From positions 558,001 through 622,000 of the forward strand of contig NZ_LN879455.1 in the NCBI RefSeq assembly GCF_001403615.1: a stretch of 64,000 bases of DNA. The letters are read 5' to 3'. The notes under the pieces were generated by a model. That model did not search any database. It was not told the DNA's origin and was given only the letters and a program-made list of their open reading frames with translations. The position numbers and the translations under genes were made by a program. This stretch comes from Desnuesiella massiliensis. GTDB lineage: Bacteria > Bacillota > Clostridia > Clostridiales > Clostridiaceae. Of the stretch, positions 15,908-25,503 are shown one piece after another (positions within the stretch are counted from its first letter, which is position 1; each line of letters begins with the position of its first letter).

Positions 15908-17275
15908 TTAAACTCTTTTATTTTCCCAAGTACCTTTTTTATAGAAAAAATAAACAATGGACATTTCGGCGATATCCGCTATAACGAAGCTCATCCATAC
16001 AAATATAATGGGAAGCTTAAATATAATTACCATGATGAACATTAAAGGGATTTGAATACCCCATCTTGATATTACACTAGACAGTAAAAAGGGTGTGTTA
16101 TGACCAGAACCAGAAAATACTGAGCCTAAACCCATAGCTACGCCAGCTCCTATTAAAGCAGGGGTTATAATCCTAATCATTGGAACACCTACATTTATAA
16201 CAGAAGGATCATCAATGAAAATCCTCATTATAAAACCTGGAAATAGCAATGCTAGTAAAGATACTATTACCATTAATGAAATATTAATCAGCGTAGCTTG
16301 TTTAGCAGTTTCCTTTGCTCTATTAATATCATTAGCACCAAGACATTGGCCAACTATGGCACTGCTTCCCATAGCAAAGCCTACAAGAGGCATAAAGGCA
16401 AAACCAAAGAGTTTGTTTCCTATACCCATAGCCGCCACCGCTTCTTCACTATATTTTGATATAAAAAACAGAGTTACCATTCCAGATAATTGTCTAAATA
16501 GAACTTGAACTCCTGAGGGGAGACCTATGGTTAATAGCTTTTTATCTATTTCCCAATTCAATTTAAACAATTCCTTAAAGTGAAGTTTAATCTTGGCTTT
16601 TCCTGACATTAATAAATTAAAGCCGATTAAGAAGGCTACCACCGTTGAGATAATAGTGGCTAGTGCTGCTCCAAATACTCCTAAATTAAAACCAGGAATG
16701 GATGTGCCAGGTATGGTTTTAAACATAAAAATAGGATCTAGTACTACATTTAAGATAGCTGCGCATATCATAATTTTCATTGGAGTTTTTGCATCACCAA
16801 GGCATCTTAGTGCAGTGTTTACAGTATAAGATGAAAACATTATAGGTAAAAAGAATATTCTTATGTACCCATAGTCTAAAGCGGCAGTTAGTACTTCAGA
16901 ATTATCGCTAAAAACACCCATTAGAGGTTTTAGTACCAATAACATTATAATGGCTGCAATTATTGCCACTAGTGCTTTAAAAGTCAAGGTTTGTTCAATG
17001 GTTATTCTTGTCCTTTTTTCATCCTTTGCTCCATAGCTTTGAGATATGAGAGAAATGGAGCTTGTTCCAATAATTTCATTTAGCACTTCCACTAGCCAAA
17101 ACACCGTAGAGAATATCGTTACTCCTGCCACTGCAGAAGGAGAGATTCTTCCAATCCAAATTATATCTACTATGTCATAAACAGATTGAAGTAAAAATCC
17201 TAGCATTGTAGGAATCGACATCTTAAGGAGATTATTTCGCATATCTCCATTTAGTAATTCTCTTGAATCATCCAT
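15908..17275 (-). CDS. MATE family multidrug/organic cation exporter
   Basis: 455 residues, about 12 membrane helices in two six-helix halves. MATE features are the N-terminal LLKMSIPTMLGFLLQSVYDIVDIIWIG segment (shown in part: LLKMSIPTMLGFLLQSV), SLISQSYGAKDEKR after helix 2, and the matching second-half segment SAIVGQCLGANDINRAKE. These antiporters use Na+ or H+ to export cationic compounds across the cytoplasmic membrane. GGGGGG lies 4 nt before the ATG. Neighbours do not suggest a substrate. The 408-bp gap to leuS holds the T-box and its promoter. Confidence 0.93.
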   Translation of the reverse strand: MDDSRELLNGDMRNNLLKMSIPTMLGFLLQSVYDIVDIIWIGRISPSAVAGVTIFSTVFWLVEVLNEIIGTSSISLISQSYGAKDEKRTRITIEQTLTFKALVAIIAAIIMLLVLKPLMGVFSDNSEVLTAALDYGYIRIFFLPIMFSSYTVNTALRCLGDAKTPMKIMICAAILNVVLDPIFMFKTIPGTSIPGFNLGVFGAALATIISTVVAFLIGFNLLMSGKAKIKLHFKELFKLNWEIDKKLLTIGLPSGVQVLFRQLSGMVTLFFISKYSEEAVAAMGIGNKLFGFAFMPLVGFAMGSSAIVGQCLGANDINRAKETAKQATLINISLMVIVSLLALLFPGFIMRIFIDDPSVINVGVPMIRIITPALIGAGVAMGLGSVFSGSGHNTPFLLSSVISRWGIQIPLMFIMVIIFKLPIIFVWMSFVIADIAEMSIVYFFYKKGTWENKRV

Positions 17276-17443
17276 ATTATCCCCCCATATAAAACTATAA
17301 AAAATATTAAATACATTTATATTTTTAGTTACAGTTATATTTTACTATAACATATATAAATAGGATACAATACGTAAATTTAATATATATATATATCTAA
17401 GTATTAGTTATTGAGGTTTAATAAATGGTTGAAGAGTGATATA

Positions 17444-17992
17444 TTATAATGCTTTAACTTTAGCATTGTCTCCTAAAATTTCAAAAATGGTCTTTGAGGT
17501 GGTATCTTCCATAGTGTATCCAAGAAGTTCTACCACTTCCTTTAATTCTTCCTCTTTTTCTGTTTCTATTTCTATGTAAGGAAAAGGGCAAAAGTTTTTG
17601 TCATTTATATCTATTTCAATTAAGGTATTTTTATATTTGTAGCTTTCTCTAAATTTACTTATGGATTCTATAAGCTCAAGACCAAGAGCACTAAATATAT
17701 TTGAACCTATTTCAGCATTATCTATAAGTACTTCGTTCTCCTCCATAACTTTAAATTTATCCTGACTTAGCATCTTTTTTGTAGTCATATAGTAGTAGGT
17801 ATTATTAGTAAGCTTATCCTCTATGACCCTTATTCTTGCGTACCCTTTGTGCTTTAAAAGTCTTCTATCTGGAAAGTCAAAGATATTATTAATTTGATTT
17901 TCTTCCTTTACTTTCTCAGCTTTCATCTTTTGAAGTTTAACTTTTATATCCTCTATGTCTATATTGATTATTTTGGTTTCCAGTTCCTTCAT
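17444..17992 (-). CDS. CYTH-domain protein (triphosphate tunnel family)
   Basis: 182 residues. The N-terminus MKELETKIINID contains the ExExK-type signature (ELETK) of CYTH proteins. Further charged strands follow: GYARIRVIED, YYYMTTKK, ENEVLIDN, FRESYKYKNTLIEIDIN and FPYIEIETEKEEELKEV, which together make the Arg/Lys- and Glu-lined tunnel. The family includes class IV adenylate cyclases, thiamine triphosphatases and inorganic tripolyphosphatases; the substrate here cannot be read from sequence. AGGAGGAACTATC precedes the ATG. Confidence 0.85.
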   Translation of the reverse strand: MKELETKIINIDIEDIKVKLQKMKAEKVKEENQINNIFDFPDRRLLKHKGYARIRVIEDKLTNNTYYYMTTKKMLSQDKFKVMEENEVLIDNAEIGSNIFSALGLELIESISKFRESYKYKNTLIEIDINDKNFCPFPYIEIETEKEEELKEVVELLGYTMEDTTSKTIFEILGDNAKVKAL

Positions 17993-18136
17993 GATAGTTC
18001 CTCCTTAATTTTGCAGCTTATATATTATTGTATGTATCTACAAACAATAAATATATAGAAAATAGTCAGCTATAATATATTTTATGATATAATAATTAAA
18101 TGAAAAATAAAAGCATATTTATGGGAGGAATAAATA

Positions 18137-18640
18137 ATGGATAATTTTTATGAGCAACTAGTGAACACAGAAAAACCAGCAAAATATACTTTAGCTAAGA
18201 CCATGGTGTATGTTTTAGTAGCCTTAGCTTTAGCTTCAAGTTTTATTGGACAAATGCTATTAAGTATTTTATTTCTTGCTTTAGCAGGTGGATTATTTTT
18301 TATTAAGAAAAATTTTTTCCTAGAATATGAATATGTATTTACTAATGGGGAAATAGATATAGATAAAATATTTGAAATGAAGTCAAGGAAAAGGATCATA
18401 ACCTTTAGTATTAAAGAAGTAGAATTGTTAGCTATAGAAAACAGTGATGCGGTTAAGAACTTTTCTAATAAGCCTAGCAAAATATTGAATTTAGTTCCAG
18501 AAAAAACAAGGAGCAAAATTTATGTTGCCATGGTAACTGGGGGAGCAGAGAGAGTGCAAATAAGATTCACACCAGATGAAAAATTCATAGAATGCTGTTT
18601 TAAGTATAATCCAAAGGCAGTAAAGAGAAATAACTTTTAG
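18137..18640 (+). CDS. DUF6106-like small membrane protein
   Basis: 167 residues with two closely spaced hydrophobic helices (~24-42 and ~43-58), then a soluble domain starting FLEYEYVFTNGEIDIDKIF. This looks like a Clostridium-restricted family (DUF6106 by recollection). The soluble half resembles a PH-like strand pattern with IRFTPDEKFI near the end, but this is only an impression. It is followed 12 bp later by the nucleoid-associated protein gene, probably in one operon, and has GGGAGGAATAA as ribosome site. Function is unknown. Confidence 0.65.
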   Translation: MDNFYEQLVNTEKPAKYTLAKTMVYVLVALALASSFIGQMLLSILFLALAGGLFFIKKNFFLEYEYVFTNGEIDIDKIFEMKSRKRIITFSIKEVELLAIENSDAVKNFSNKPSKILNLVPEKTRSKIYVAMVTGGAERVQIRFTPDEKFIECCFKYNPKAVKRNNF

Positions 18641-18652
18641 GACGGGAGATTA

Positions 18653-19690
18653 ATGGAATACATAAGAGAAATAAATATAAATGAAGCAATAATACATATA
18701 TTAGATGGCAATGGAGACGAACCATTATTAAATGAATTTAAACTGGATTTAAGTGAGGATATTTATACTTTTTTATTAAAACATTTAGAAAGGCTCTTAA
18801 AAGATGAGGAGCTTAAATATGCTGTGTTTAATGAAGGTAGAAATATTGTAAAAGAAATATCCCAAGAATACTTAAATGGAGAAAATGACCTTTTAGAGGT
18901 ATCGAAGGAACTAGCTAGACAGCTATTTATTCATATGAAGACTAATGTAAACATTTCTTCCTGCGACTTAATTATAGTTTCTATTTCCACGGAGCATGGA
19001 CCGATGCTAGGTATATTAAAAATGGATTATGTAAAGAATTTTACTCATAAAATTGACTTTACAGAGGATAAAATGGGCATAAATATAGTACCTCAATTAG
19101 CAGGGCTGCCAAGCAGCAGTCAAAAGATTCAAAAGTGTGCATTCATAAAGCCCATAAGAGCAGAACAGACTTTTAATCTAATGGTTATAGATAAGCAAAA
19201 TAAGTCTAAGGAAGCGGAAGACTATGGCTCTAATTATTTTATAAATAATTTTTTAGGCTGTACCATAATATCTAACGAAAGAGATATGACTAAAAACTTT
19301 TTAAAAGCTGCAGAAACTTGGACAAGAAAAAATATAAAGGAAGATGCAGATAAGGCAGAGGTCATAAGAACCACCATAAAACAAAAGCTTAAAGAGGAAG
19401 AGCTCATAGATATCAATGAATTGTCCCAAGACTTATTTAAAGAAGAACCTCAGGCAAAAGAAAACTTTGTTCAATTTGTTTCTGCTCAAGGGTTAGATAG
19501 TAATGTATCTATAGATAAGGAATGGGTAGAGAAGAAGTTAAAAAGGATCAGATTAAAGATTGATAAGGATATTGACGTTTACCTCAATGAAGAAGCTTAC
19601 CACGATATCAATAGGTTTGAAATTCATAGAAATGGTGATGGCAGTATAAATATGATAATTAAACATGTAATGAATTATATGGAGAAATAA
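18653..19690 (+). CDS. Nucleoid-associated protein, NdpA/YejK-like
   Basis: 345 residues. The N-terminus (INEAIIHILDGNGDEPLLNE), the central IIVSISTEHGPMLGILKMDYVKNFTH and the later FLGCTIISNERDMTKNFLKAAETWT match the NA37/NdpA family of nucleoid-associated proteins, which in E. coli (YejK) co-purify with DNA and topoisomerases. The precise role in Firmicutes is unclear. GGACGGGAGATTA lies before the ATG. It ends at a strong terminator shared with convergent fba. Confidence 0.8.
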   Translation: MEYIREININEAIIHILDGNGDEPLLNEFKLDLSEDIYTFLLKHLERLLKDEELKYAVFNEGRNIVKEISQEYLNGENDLLEVSKELARQLFIHMKTNVNISSCDLIIVSISTEHGPMLGILKMDYVKNFTHKIDFTEDKMGINIVPQLAGLPSSSQKIQKCAFIKPIRAEQTFNLMVIDKQNKSKEAEDYGSNYFINNFLGCTIISNERDMTKNFLKAAETWTRKNIKEDADKAEVIRTTIKQKLKEEELIDINELSQDLFKEEPQAKENFVQFVSAQGLDSNVSIDKEWVEKKLKRIRLKIDKDIDVYLNEEAYHDINRFEIHRNGDGSINMIIKHVMNYMEK

Positions 19691-19692
19691 TC

Positions 19693-19720
19693 AAAGGGAT
19701 TTGTTTTCACAAATCCCTTT
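19693..19720. terminator. Bidirectional terminator between the nucleoid protein gene and fba
   Basis: Perfect 12-bp arms AAAGGGATTTGT / ACAAATCCCTTT with a TTTC loop. Confidence 0.9.
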
Positions 19721-19729
19721 AATGTTATA

Positions 19730-20662
19730 TTATTTTAAGCTATCTACAGAGCCTAAAACATTTTCTATTTTGTATTCAACAACGTTTTGAATAGCAGCTT
19801 TTCCAGCGCCTAAGTATTTTCTTGGGTCAAACTCTGCTGGAGTATCTCCAAATACTTTTCTTATAGCTGCAGTCATTGCTAATCTTAAGTCTGTATCCAT
19901 GTTTATCTTACATACAGCCATGGAAGAAGCTTTTCTTAACATATCTACAGGGATTCCCTTTGCATCTTTTATTGCTCCGCCATATTGGTTGCAAGTAGCA
20001 ACAGCTTCTGGATCAACAGCTGAAGCTCCATGAAGAACTATTGGGAAACCAGGTAATTTTTCTTGAATTTTTTCAAGTATATCGAATCTTAATTGTGGTT
20101 TAAAGCTTGGAGGAAATTTAAAAGCTCCGTGTGAAGTTCCTATAGCTATAGCTAAAGAATCGCAACCTGTTCTTTTAACAAAATCAACTGCTTGTTCTGG
20201 GTCAGTGTATATGTGCTCAGCTGCAACTACATCATCTTCAACTCCAGCTAATACACCAAGCTCAGCTTCTACAACCACGCCATGAGCATGAGCGTATTCT
20301 ACAACTTCCTTTGTTAATCTAACATTTTCTTCATAGTCGTGGTGAGAACCATCAAACATTACTGAAGTAAATCCAGCTTCTATAGCTAATTTAACAGCTG
20401 CTAAATCTGGACCGTGATCTAAATGTAATGCTATATCAATACCTGTTTCTTCAACAGCTGCATCTACCATAGCCTTTAAGTATTTTGGGCCAGCATATTT
20501 TAAAGCACCTGTAGAACATTGAAGAATTACAGCAGAATTTTTTGCTTTTGCTCCGTTAACAACACCTTGTATTATTTCCATATCGTTGATGTTAAAAGCT
20601 CCTATAGCATAACCACCTTCGTAAGCCTTTTTAAACATCTCTTTAGTAGTAACTAATGCCAT
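19730..20662 (-). CDS. fba: Class II fructose-1,6-bisphosphate aldolase
   Basis: 310 residues from ATG 20662 (AAAGGTGG upstream); the frame runs 18 hydrophobic codons further with no ribosome site. The zinc and catalytic regions are visible: ALHLDHGPD (~80), SVMFDGSHHDYEENV (~103), VVEAELGVLAG (~130), GTSHGAFKFPP (His ligand, ~180) and LHGASAVDP (~210). It splits fructose 1,6-bisphosphate into DHAP and glyceraldehyde 3-phosphate in glycolysis. It is a single-gene unit with a terminator and a 200-bp upstream region that contains inverted repeats. Confidence 0.97.
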   Translation of the reverse strand: MALVTTKEMFKKAYEGGYAIGAFNINDMEIIQGVVNGAKAKNSAVILQCSTGALKYAGPKYLKAMVDAAVEETGIDIALHLDHGPDLAAVKLAIEAGFTSVMFDGSHHDYEENVRLTKEVVEYAHAHGVVVEAELGVLAGVEDDVVAAEHIYTDPEQAVDFVKRTGCDSLAIAIGTSHGAFKFPPSFKPQLRFDILEKIQEKLPGFPIVLHGASAVDPEAVATCNQYGGAIKDAKGIPVDMLRKASSMAVCKINMDTDLRLAMTAAIRKVFGDTPAEFDPRKYLGAGKAAIQNVVEYKIENVLGSVDSLK

Positions 20663-20747
20663 GTGATAACCACCTTTCAAAATTATTATTATAAGTCCTA
20701 TAAAGATAAACAACACTAAAAGTCAGCTTATCTATAAGATATATACG

Positions 20748-20782
20748 AATAAGGGACTGCATTCGTCCCAGTGGGACTTATT
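20748..20782. promoter_or_regulatory. Imperfect inverted repeat upstream of fba
   Basis: AATAAGGGACTG faces CAGTGGGACTTATT, and a nested GTCCC-AGT-GGGAC palindrome sits at 20765-20777. It is 90-120 bp upstream of the fba start and could be an operator or leader hairpin. No regulator is identified. Confidence 0.3.
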
Positions 20783-20871
20783 TCATCATTTATATTATAA
20801 AACAAATGCCTCATATTTTCTATACTTAAATTATAAATTATTTAAATGTTTTTTAAAACTATCTATTAGCA

Positions 20872-21252
20872 TTAAAAAATATTTTGTATGGTTACCTTTT
20901 GAAGATCCTCTATATGTTCTATATAAAATTTTACTACATGAATGCTAGCTAAAGCTTCATCTTTATTCTTACCCTTAACATATTGAGTAAACTTATACAA
21001 TTCGTTGGTCATATTATCAATTTCTTGATGATGAATAAACATTGACAATATATTATGCTTATCTTGTAAGTCTTTAAGCAGATTCATAGATTTTTCATAA
21101 CTATTATCCCAAGTTTCTTTGCTTATTATATCTTCTAATTCATCACATTGTGTCATAAGATTATCACAGGTTTTAGTCAAATAGTTTAAAGAAAAAAATA
21201 TTGCTATTAGCATTACAATAAATATACATATAGATATTATAACATTTTTCAT
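20872..21252 (-). CDS. DUF4363 family protein
   Basis: 126 residues: an N-terminal hydrophobic segment (IISICIFIVMLIAIFFSLNYL, ~4-24) that acts as anchor or signal, then a helical, coiled-coil-like domain containing DELEDIISKETWDNSYEKS and later FIHHQEIDNM. It matches the DUF4363 pattern. The domain probably faces outside the membrane. It lies 28 bp downstream of a DUF421 gene, a combination seen in other Firmicutes, so the two probably work together. Function unknown. Confidence 0.75.
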   Translation of the reverse strand: MKNVIISICIFIVMLIAIFFSLNYLTKTCDNLMTQCDELEDIISKETWDNSYEKSMNLLKDLQDKHNILSMFIHHQEIDNMTNELYKFTQYVKGKNKDEALASIHVVKFYIEHIEDLQKVTIQNIF

Positions 21253-21280
21253 AATTTTAATCCTTTCTTACATACTTATA

Positions 21281-21967
21281 TTAAGAGGTTTTAACATTAT
21301 CCTTGAGTTGGAAGATGAAATCCCCTCTAGAATTTGTGAAGGCTATAAAAACCTCTTTCTCATCAGATATATTATTTTCTTCCATTCTGTTTTTTAGCCA
21401 AGACATGGTCTTATTAGCTTCGTCAAGATTTCTATTATTAATTTTCCCATCCATTATAACGCAGATAGGTAGTTCGCTTTGTTTAGAGTTTATGTTTAAA
21501 TCTTGTTTTACTAAAGGACTGTAGGGCTCCTTAGGAATTATGGATATTTGCCCATCAGTTTCTAGGATTGCGTATTCCACGTCATCTATATTAAGATAAC
21601 CTTGTAATCTAAGCCCCACCATAAGATCATTTATGCTCATCCTTTGGTTTTTCAATTGTTTTATATTTATTTTTCCTCGTCTTATTAATATACTAGGAGT
21701 TCCATCTATGATTTTTCTAACTTTTTCACTTTTTAGTTGAATTTCTGACAATAATATTTGAAGCATTAGCATGGTAATAATTGGAATGATCCCGTGAAGC
21801 AATGGAATTCTTGTATCTTGCATAGGGAGTGAAGCAAGGTCTGAAATCATTATGGCTATTACAAGCTCAAAGGGTTGTAGTTCACCAATCTGCCTTTTTC
21901 CCATAAGTCTCATTATTACAACTACTAATCCGTATAAAAGGGCAGTTCTGATTAAAACTATAAACAT
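21281..21967 (-). CDS. DUF421 (YetF-like) membrane protein
   Basis: 228 residues from ATG 21967 with GAGGAGG upstream (the frame extends 12 codons further). Three N-terminal helices include MRLMGKRQIGELQPFELVIAI, a signature of DUF421/YetF proteins, and SDLASLPMQDTRIPLLHGI. The soluble C-terminal part has GTPSILIRRGKINIKQLKN and LMVGLRLQGY, then EYAILETDGQISIIPK. These proteins are anchored with the soluble domain inside; their biochemical role is not established. It leads a two-gene unit with the DUF4363 gene. Confidence 0.87.
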   Translation of the reverse strand: MFIVLIRTALLYGLVVVIMRLMGKRQIGELQPFELVIAIMISDLASLPMQDTRIPLLHGIIPIITMLMLQILLSEIQLKSEKVRKIIDGTPSILIRRGKINIKQLKNQRMSINDLMVGLRLQGYLNIDDVEYAILETDGQISIIPKEPYSPLVKQDLNINSKQSELPICVIMDGKINNRNLDEANKTMSWLKNRMEENNISDEKEVFIAFTNSRGDFIFQLKDNVKTS

Positions 21968-22186
21968 AAAAATTCCTCCTCTTAGAAAATTGTAATTAAT
22001 CATCTATGATTATATTGCGAAATATCTATAATATAGGTTTTCTAAAATCCGCAAAATTATGAGTAAGATTTTTGATATCCATATACTAAATTAAATTCTT
22101 TATATGCTTTAACACTTTTTTTGTAATATGAAGTATAATAATATTACATTTAAAGAGAAATATAATTAAGAAAAGAGGTTGATTGT

Positions 22187-23842
22187 ATGGCTCAGATATG
22201 TTTAAATTTATCTAATAATAAAATATGTGCTCAAAAAGGAACAACTTTTTATGAGGTTGTAAAGGATTATAGGCTAGAGGAGGATATGCCTGTTGTATTA
22301 GTAAAGAAGGATAAAAAGTATTATGAATTAACTAATACTATAGAGCAAGAGGGAGAATTTGAGTTAGTTTCTATAAACACAACTATAGGGATAAAAACCT
22401 ATGCAAGAACTCTGCAGTTTGCTCTCATAAAGGCGGTATATGATTTATATCCTGAGTCTAAAATCACCATTGAGCATTCCTTAAGCAAAGGCATCTTTGG
22501 AGAGATACATAAAGAAAAATCTTTAGATGCTGAAGATATAATTCATATTAAAGAAAAAATGAGAGAAATAATAGATAAGGATATTCCTATTAGGAAGATA
22601 TCGGTGAGCAAGGAAGAGGCTATTGGTATATTCTCAGATTATGGAATGGACGATAAGGTTAAGTTGCTCACTCATGTAAATAATGATACTGTAAAATTAT
22701 ACGAGTTAGAAGGCAGATATGATTACTTTTATGGGCCTATGGCCTATTCTACAGGAGTACTTAAGAGCTTTGATTTGATGTTTTATGATCCAGGATTTAT
22801 TTTAAGATTTCCTGATGAAAAAAATCCGAAGAATATACCACCATTTGTTGAGCATAAAAAGTTAGCTAAGGTATTCTATGAAACGGAACAGTGGTTAAAT
22901 ATATTGGAGGTAGGAGATGTAGGATCTTTAAATGATAAAGTTGATAGCGGAAACATCTTTGAACTGATAAGAGTGGCTGAAGCTTTACATGAAAAAAAGA
23001 TAGCTTATATATCTGATATGATTCATGATAGGAATGAGGTTAAAATTGTTTTAATTGCGGGGCCTTCTTCTTCCGGAAAAACTACTTTTGCTAGAAGGCT
23101 TGGTATTCAGCTGAGAGTTAACGGATTAATTCCAATTCCTATATCCTTAGATGATTATTTTGTAAATAGAGAAGAAACACCTAAGGATGAAAATGGAGAG
23201 TATGATTTTGAAGCTATTGAGGCATTAGATATAGTGTTGTTTAACAAGCATTTAAATGAGCTGCTTTTGGGCCATGAGGTTGAAATACCTACCTTTAATT
23301 TTAGGATAGGAAAGAGGGAGTGGCTAGGAAATAAAATAAAAATGCCTCAAAATGGTGTGCTGATAATAGAAGGAATTCATGGCTTAAATGATAGACTCAC
23401 TTCTACTATTCCAGCTCACAATAAATTTAAGATATATATAAGTGCATTAACTCAATTGAACCTAGATAATCATAATAGAATTGCTACTACAGATGTAAGG
23501 ATGATAAGAAGGATAGTTAGAGACTTCTTATCAAGAGGCTATGGGGGAGAAACTACTCTAAACATGTGGCCTTCTATACGTAGAGGAGAAGAAAGAAATA
23601 TATTTGTTTTTCAAGAAGAAGCAGATGTAATGTTTAACTCCACTTTAGTTTATGAGTTATGCGTACTTAAGAATTATGCTTTAGAGGAGTTAGGGAAGAT
23701 AAAGCCAGATAGTCCCTCTTATTATGAAGCTTGGAGGCTTAAAAGCTTTTTAAACTTTTTTAAGGAAGTAGATAAGGATATGGTTCCAGATAATTCTATT
23801 TTAAGAGAGTTTATTGGCGGCAGTTGTTTTTATAAATACTAA
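22187..23842 (+). CDS. Nucleoside kinase (uridine kinase family) with TGS-like N-terminus
   Basis: 551 residues. Residues 1-70 resemble a TGS domain and ~70-250 the ThrRS/AlaRS second additional domain, including KITIEHSLSKGIFGEI. The kinase part has Walker A AGPSSSGKTTFARRL (~288-302), ISLDDYFVNREETPKDENG and later LIIEGIHGLND, which mark the PRK/uridine kinase family. This fusion is widespread in Firmicutes and usually annotated nucleoside kinase; the exact substrate is unproven. AAAGAGGTTGATTGT precedes the ATG. A dispersed-type hairpin terminator follows. Confidence 0.85.
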   Translation: MAQICLNLSNNKICAQKGTTFYEVVKDYRLEEDMPVVLVKKDKKYYELTNTIEQEGEFELVSINTTIGIKTYARTLQFALIKAVYDLYPESKITIEHSLSKGIFGEIHKEKSLDAEDIIHIKEKMREIIDKDIPIRKISVSKEEAIGIFSDYGMDDKVKLLTHVNNDTVKLYELEGRYDYFYGPMAYSTGVLKSFDLMFYDPGFILRFPDEKNPKNIPPFVEHKKLAKVFYETEQWLNILEVGDVGSLNDKVDSGNIFELIRVAEALHEKKIAYISDMIHDRNEVKIVLIAGPSSSGKTTFARRLGIQLRVNGLIPIPISLDDYFVNREETPKDENGEYDFEAIEALDIVLFNKHLNELLLGHEVEIPTFNFRIGKREWLGNKIKMPQNGVLIIEGIHGLNDRLTSTIPAHNKFKIYISALTQLNLDNHNRIATTDVRMIRRIVRDFLSRGYGGETTLNMWPSIRRGEERNIFVFQEEADVMFNSTLVYELCVLKNYALEELGKIKPDSPSYYEAWRLKSFLNFFKEVDKDMVPDNSILREFIGGSCFYKY

Positions 23843-23854
23843 AATTAGGCATGG

Positions 23855-23903
23855 TAAAAAATAATCAGCCAAAGATGCGAGTAGACTGACTAGTTATTTC
23901 TTA
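23855..23903 (+). terminator. Dispersed-type hairpin after the nucleoside kinase gene (copy 2 of 3)
   Basis: ATGGTAAAAAATAATCAGCC ... GACTGACTAGTTATTTCTT aligns with the element after helD, including flanking bases; the left arm is degenerate here. Confidence 0.55.
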
Positions 23904-23932
23904 GAGATGCCTTAAACAAAGGGGATAAAGCA

Positions 23933-24613
23933 ATGAAGAAATTTGGAGTATTTGATATATTAGGTCCTATAATGATAGGACCTTCTAGTTCTCACACGGC
24001 AGGTGCTGCAAGGCTAGGTAAAATTGCAGGTATTATAGCAGGTAATGTGATTACTAAGGTTCAGTTTTTACTACATGGCTCTTTTGGAAAGACCTATAGA
24101 GGACATGGTACAGATAGAGCTTTAGTAGCAGGTATATTAGGTATGGATCCTTGGGATGAAAGACTGAGAGATTCCTTAGAGATAGCTAAAGGCAAGGGGT
24201 TAGAAATAGAGTTTAAAGAAGCAGATCTAGGAGATGTTCATCCTAATACAGTAAAATTCTTAATAACAAGAGTGGATGGAAGAATAGTAGAGGTTATGGG
24301 ATCTTCTATAGGTGGAGGAAATATAGTAATAAATGAAGTAGATGGAGATGCTATTGAATTTACAGGAGAATATCCAACTCTTATAATTAAGCATAGGGAT
24401 GTGCCTGGAGTGGTTTCCAAAGTAACGGCTATAATGTACGATAGAGATATAAATATAGCTTTTATGAAAGTGTTTAGAAGTACAAAGGGATATCAGGCCA
24501 CTATGATTTTTGAAACGGATAACCCAGTACCAGAGGATATAATAGAAAAGATTAAATCAGTAGGATATATTTCAAGCATAAGAATTATAAACCCTGTAAT
24601 GGAAGGAGCATAA
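23933..24613 (+). CDS. sdaAB: L-serine dehydratase, iron-sulfur-dependent, beta subunit
   Basis: 226 residues: FDILGPIMIGPSSSHTAGAARLG at the N-terminus (shown in part: GPIMIGPSSSHTAG) is the serine dehydratase beta signature, followed by HGSFGKTYRGHGTDRALVAG. The last ~75 residues form an ACT domain (TLIIKHRDVPGVVSKVTAIM). With the alpha subunit it converts L-serine to pyruvate and ammonia through a 4Fe-4S cluster. The alpha gene starts 3 bp after the stop, so the pair is translationally linked. GGGGATAAAGC lies upstream. Confidence 0.96.
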   Translation: MKKFGVFDILGPIMIGPSSSHTAGAARLGKIAGIIAGNVITKVQFLLHGSFGKTYRGHGTDRALVAGILGMDPWDERLRDSLEIAKGKGLEIEFKEADLGDVHPNTVKFLITRVDGRIVEVMGSSIGGGNIVINEVDGDAIEFTGEYPTLIIKHRDVPGVVSKVTAIMYDRDINIAFMKVFRSTKGYQATMIFETDNPVPEDIIEKIKSVGYISSIRIINPVMEGA

Positions 24614-24616
24614 GAA

Positions 24617-25492
24617 GTGTTTGCAAGTACTGGAAGAGAATTGTTAAATATATGTGAGAAACACAGAATATCTATAAGTGAATATGCAGTTAGATTTGAA
24701 GAATTAGAAACCGGTAGGTCAAGAAAAGAAATAGTAAACAAAATGAAAAAGAATCTTGAAGTAATGCAAGAAGCAGCGGAGTATGGATTACACAATGAGA
24801 TTAAATCTGTAAGTGGTTTAATTGGTGGAGATGCTGTGAAAATATATAATTATTTAAAAGAAGGAAAAAGCTTAACGGGAGATACTATGGTAAAGGCTAT
24901 GGCCAGAGCCATTTCTTGTTCAGAAGTAAATGCTTCTATGGGGCGGATTGTAGCATCACCTACAGCAGGATCCTGCGGAATATTACCCTCCGTTATAATT
25001 ACTGCTGGGGAAAAACTGAATAAAACTAGCGAAGAAATGGTACAAGCTTTATTTGCAGCCTCTGCCATAGGTATGATTATAGCTCATAATGCTACTTTAT
25101 CTGGGGCAGAGGGTGGCTGCCAAGCAGAGTGTGGTTCTGCAGCAGCTATGGGAGCTGGAGCAGTAGTAGAAATGATGGGTGGAACACCTGAAATGAGCCT
25201 GCATGCAGGTGCTATAGTAATAAAGAATATATTAGGCTTGGTTTGTGATCCTATAGCTGGCTTAGTTGAGGTACCTTGTGCAAAGAGAAATGCCTCAGGA
25301 GCAGTAAGTGCCTTAACTACAGCAGACCTAGTAATGAGTGGCGTTAAGAGTAAAATACCTTTTGATGATACAGTATGGGCTATGTATAAGGTTGGAAAGT
25401 CCATGCCTTGTGAATTAAGAGAAACTGCCATGGGAGGCCTGGCTATAACTGCTACTGGATTAAAGCTTAAGGAAGAGATCCTAGGCAAATAA
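24617..25492 (+). CDS. sdaAA: L-serine dehydratase, iron-sulfur-dependent, alpha subunit
   Basis: 291 residues from GTG 24617; AGGAG lies 8 nt upstream, inside the end of the beta gene. SPTAGSCGILPSVIITAGE (~115) and GCQAECGSAAAMGAGA (~170), with CDPIAGLVEVPCAKRN (~210), supply the Cys ligands of the 4Fe-4S cluster. The cluster is oxygen-labile, consistent with an anaerobe. Serine-to-pyruvate conversion links to cysteine synthesis and amino-acid fermentation genes elsewhere in the window. Confidence 0.97.
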   Translation: MFASTGRELLNICEKHRISISEYAVRFEELETGRSRKEIVNKMKKNLEVMQEAAEYGLHNEIKSVSGLIGGDAVKIYNYLKEGKSLTGDTMVKAMARAISCSEVNASMGRIVASPTAGSCGILPSVIITAGEKLNKTSEEMVQALFAASAIGMIIAHNATLSGAEGGCQAECGSAAAMGAGAVVEMMGGTPEMSLHAGAIVIKNILGLVCDPIAGLVEVPCAKRNASGAVSALTTADLVMSGVKSKIPFDDTVWAMYKVGKSMPCELRETAMGGLAITATGLKLKEEILGK

Positions 25493-25503
25493 AGCATCTA
25501 TCT

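Noticed and set aside
18148..18516. 122-codon minus-strand ORF within the DUF6106-like gene
   Set aside because: Lacks a ribosome site; the + strand frame has one and a sensible membrane topology.
25084..25497. Long minus-strand ORFs antisense to sdaAA and sdaAB
   Set aside because: They mirror well-supported genes, with biased residue content and no ribosome site; open by codon-composition effect only.
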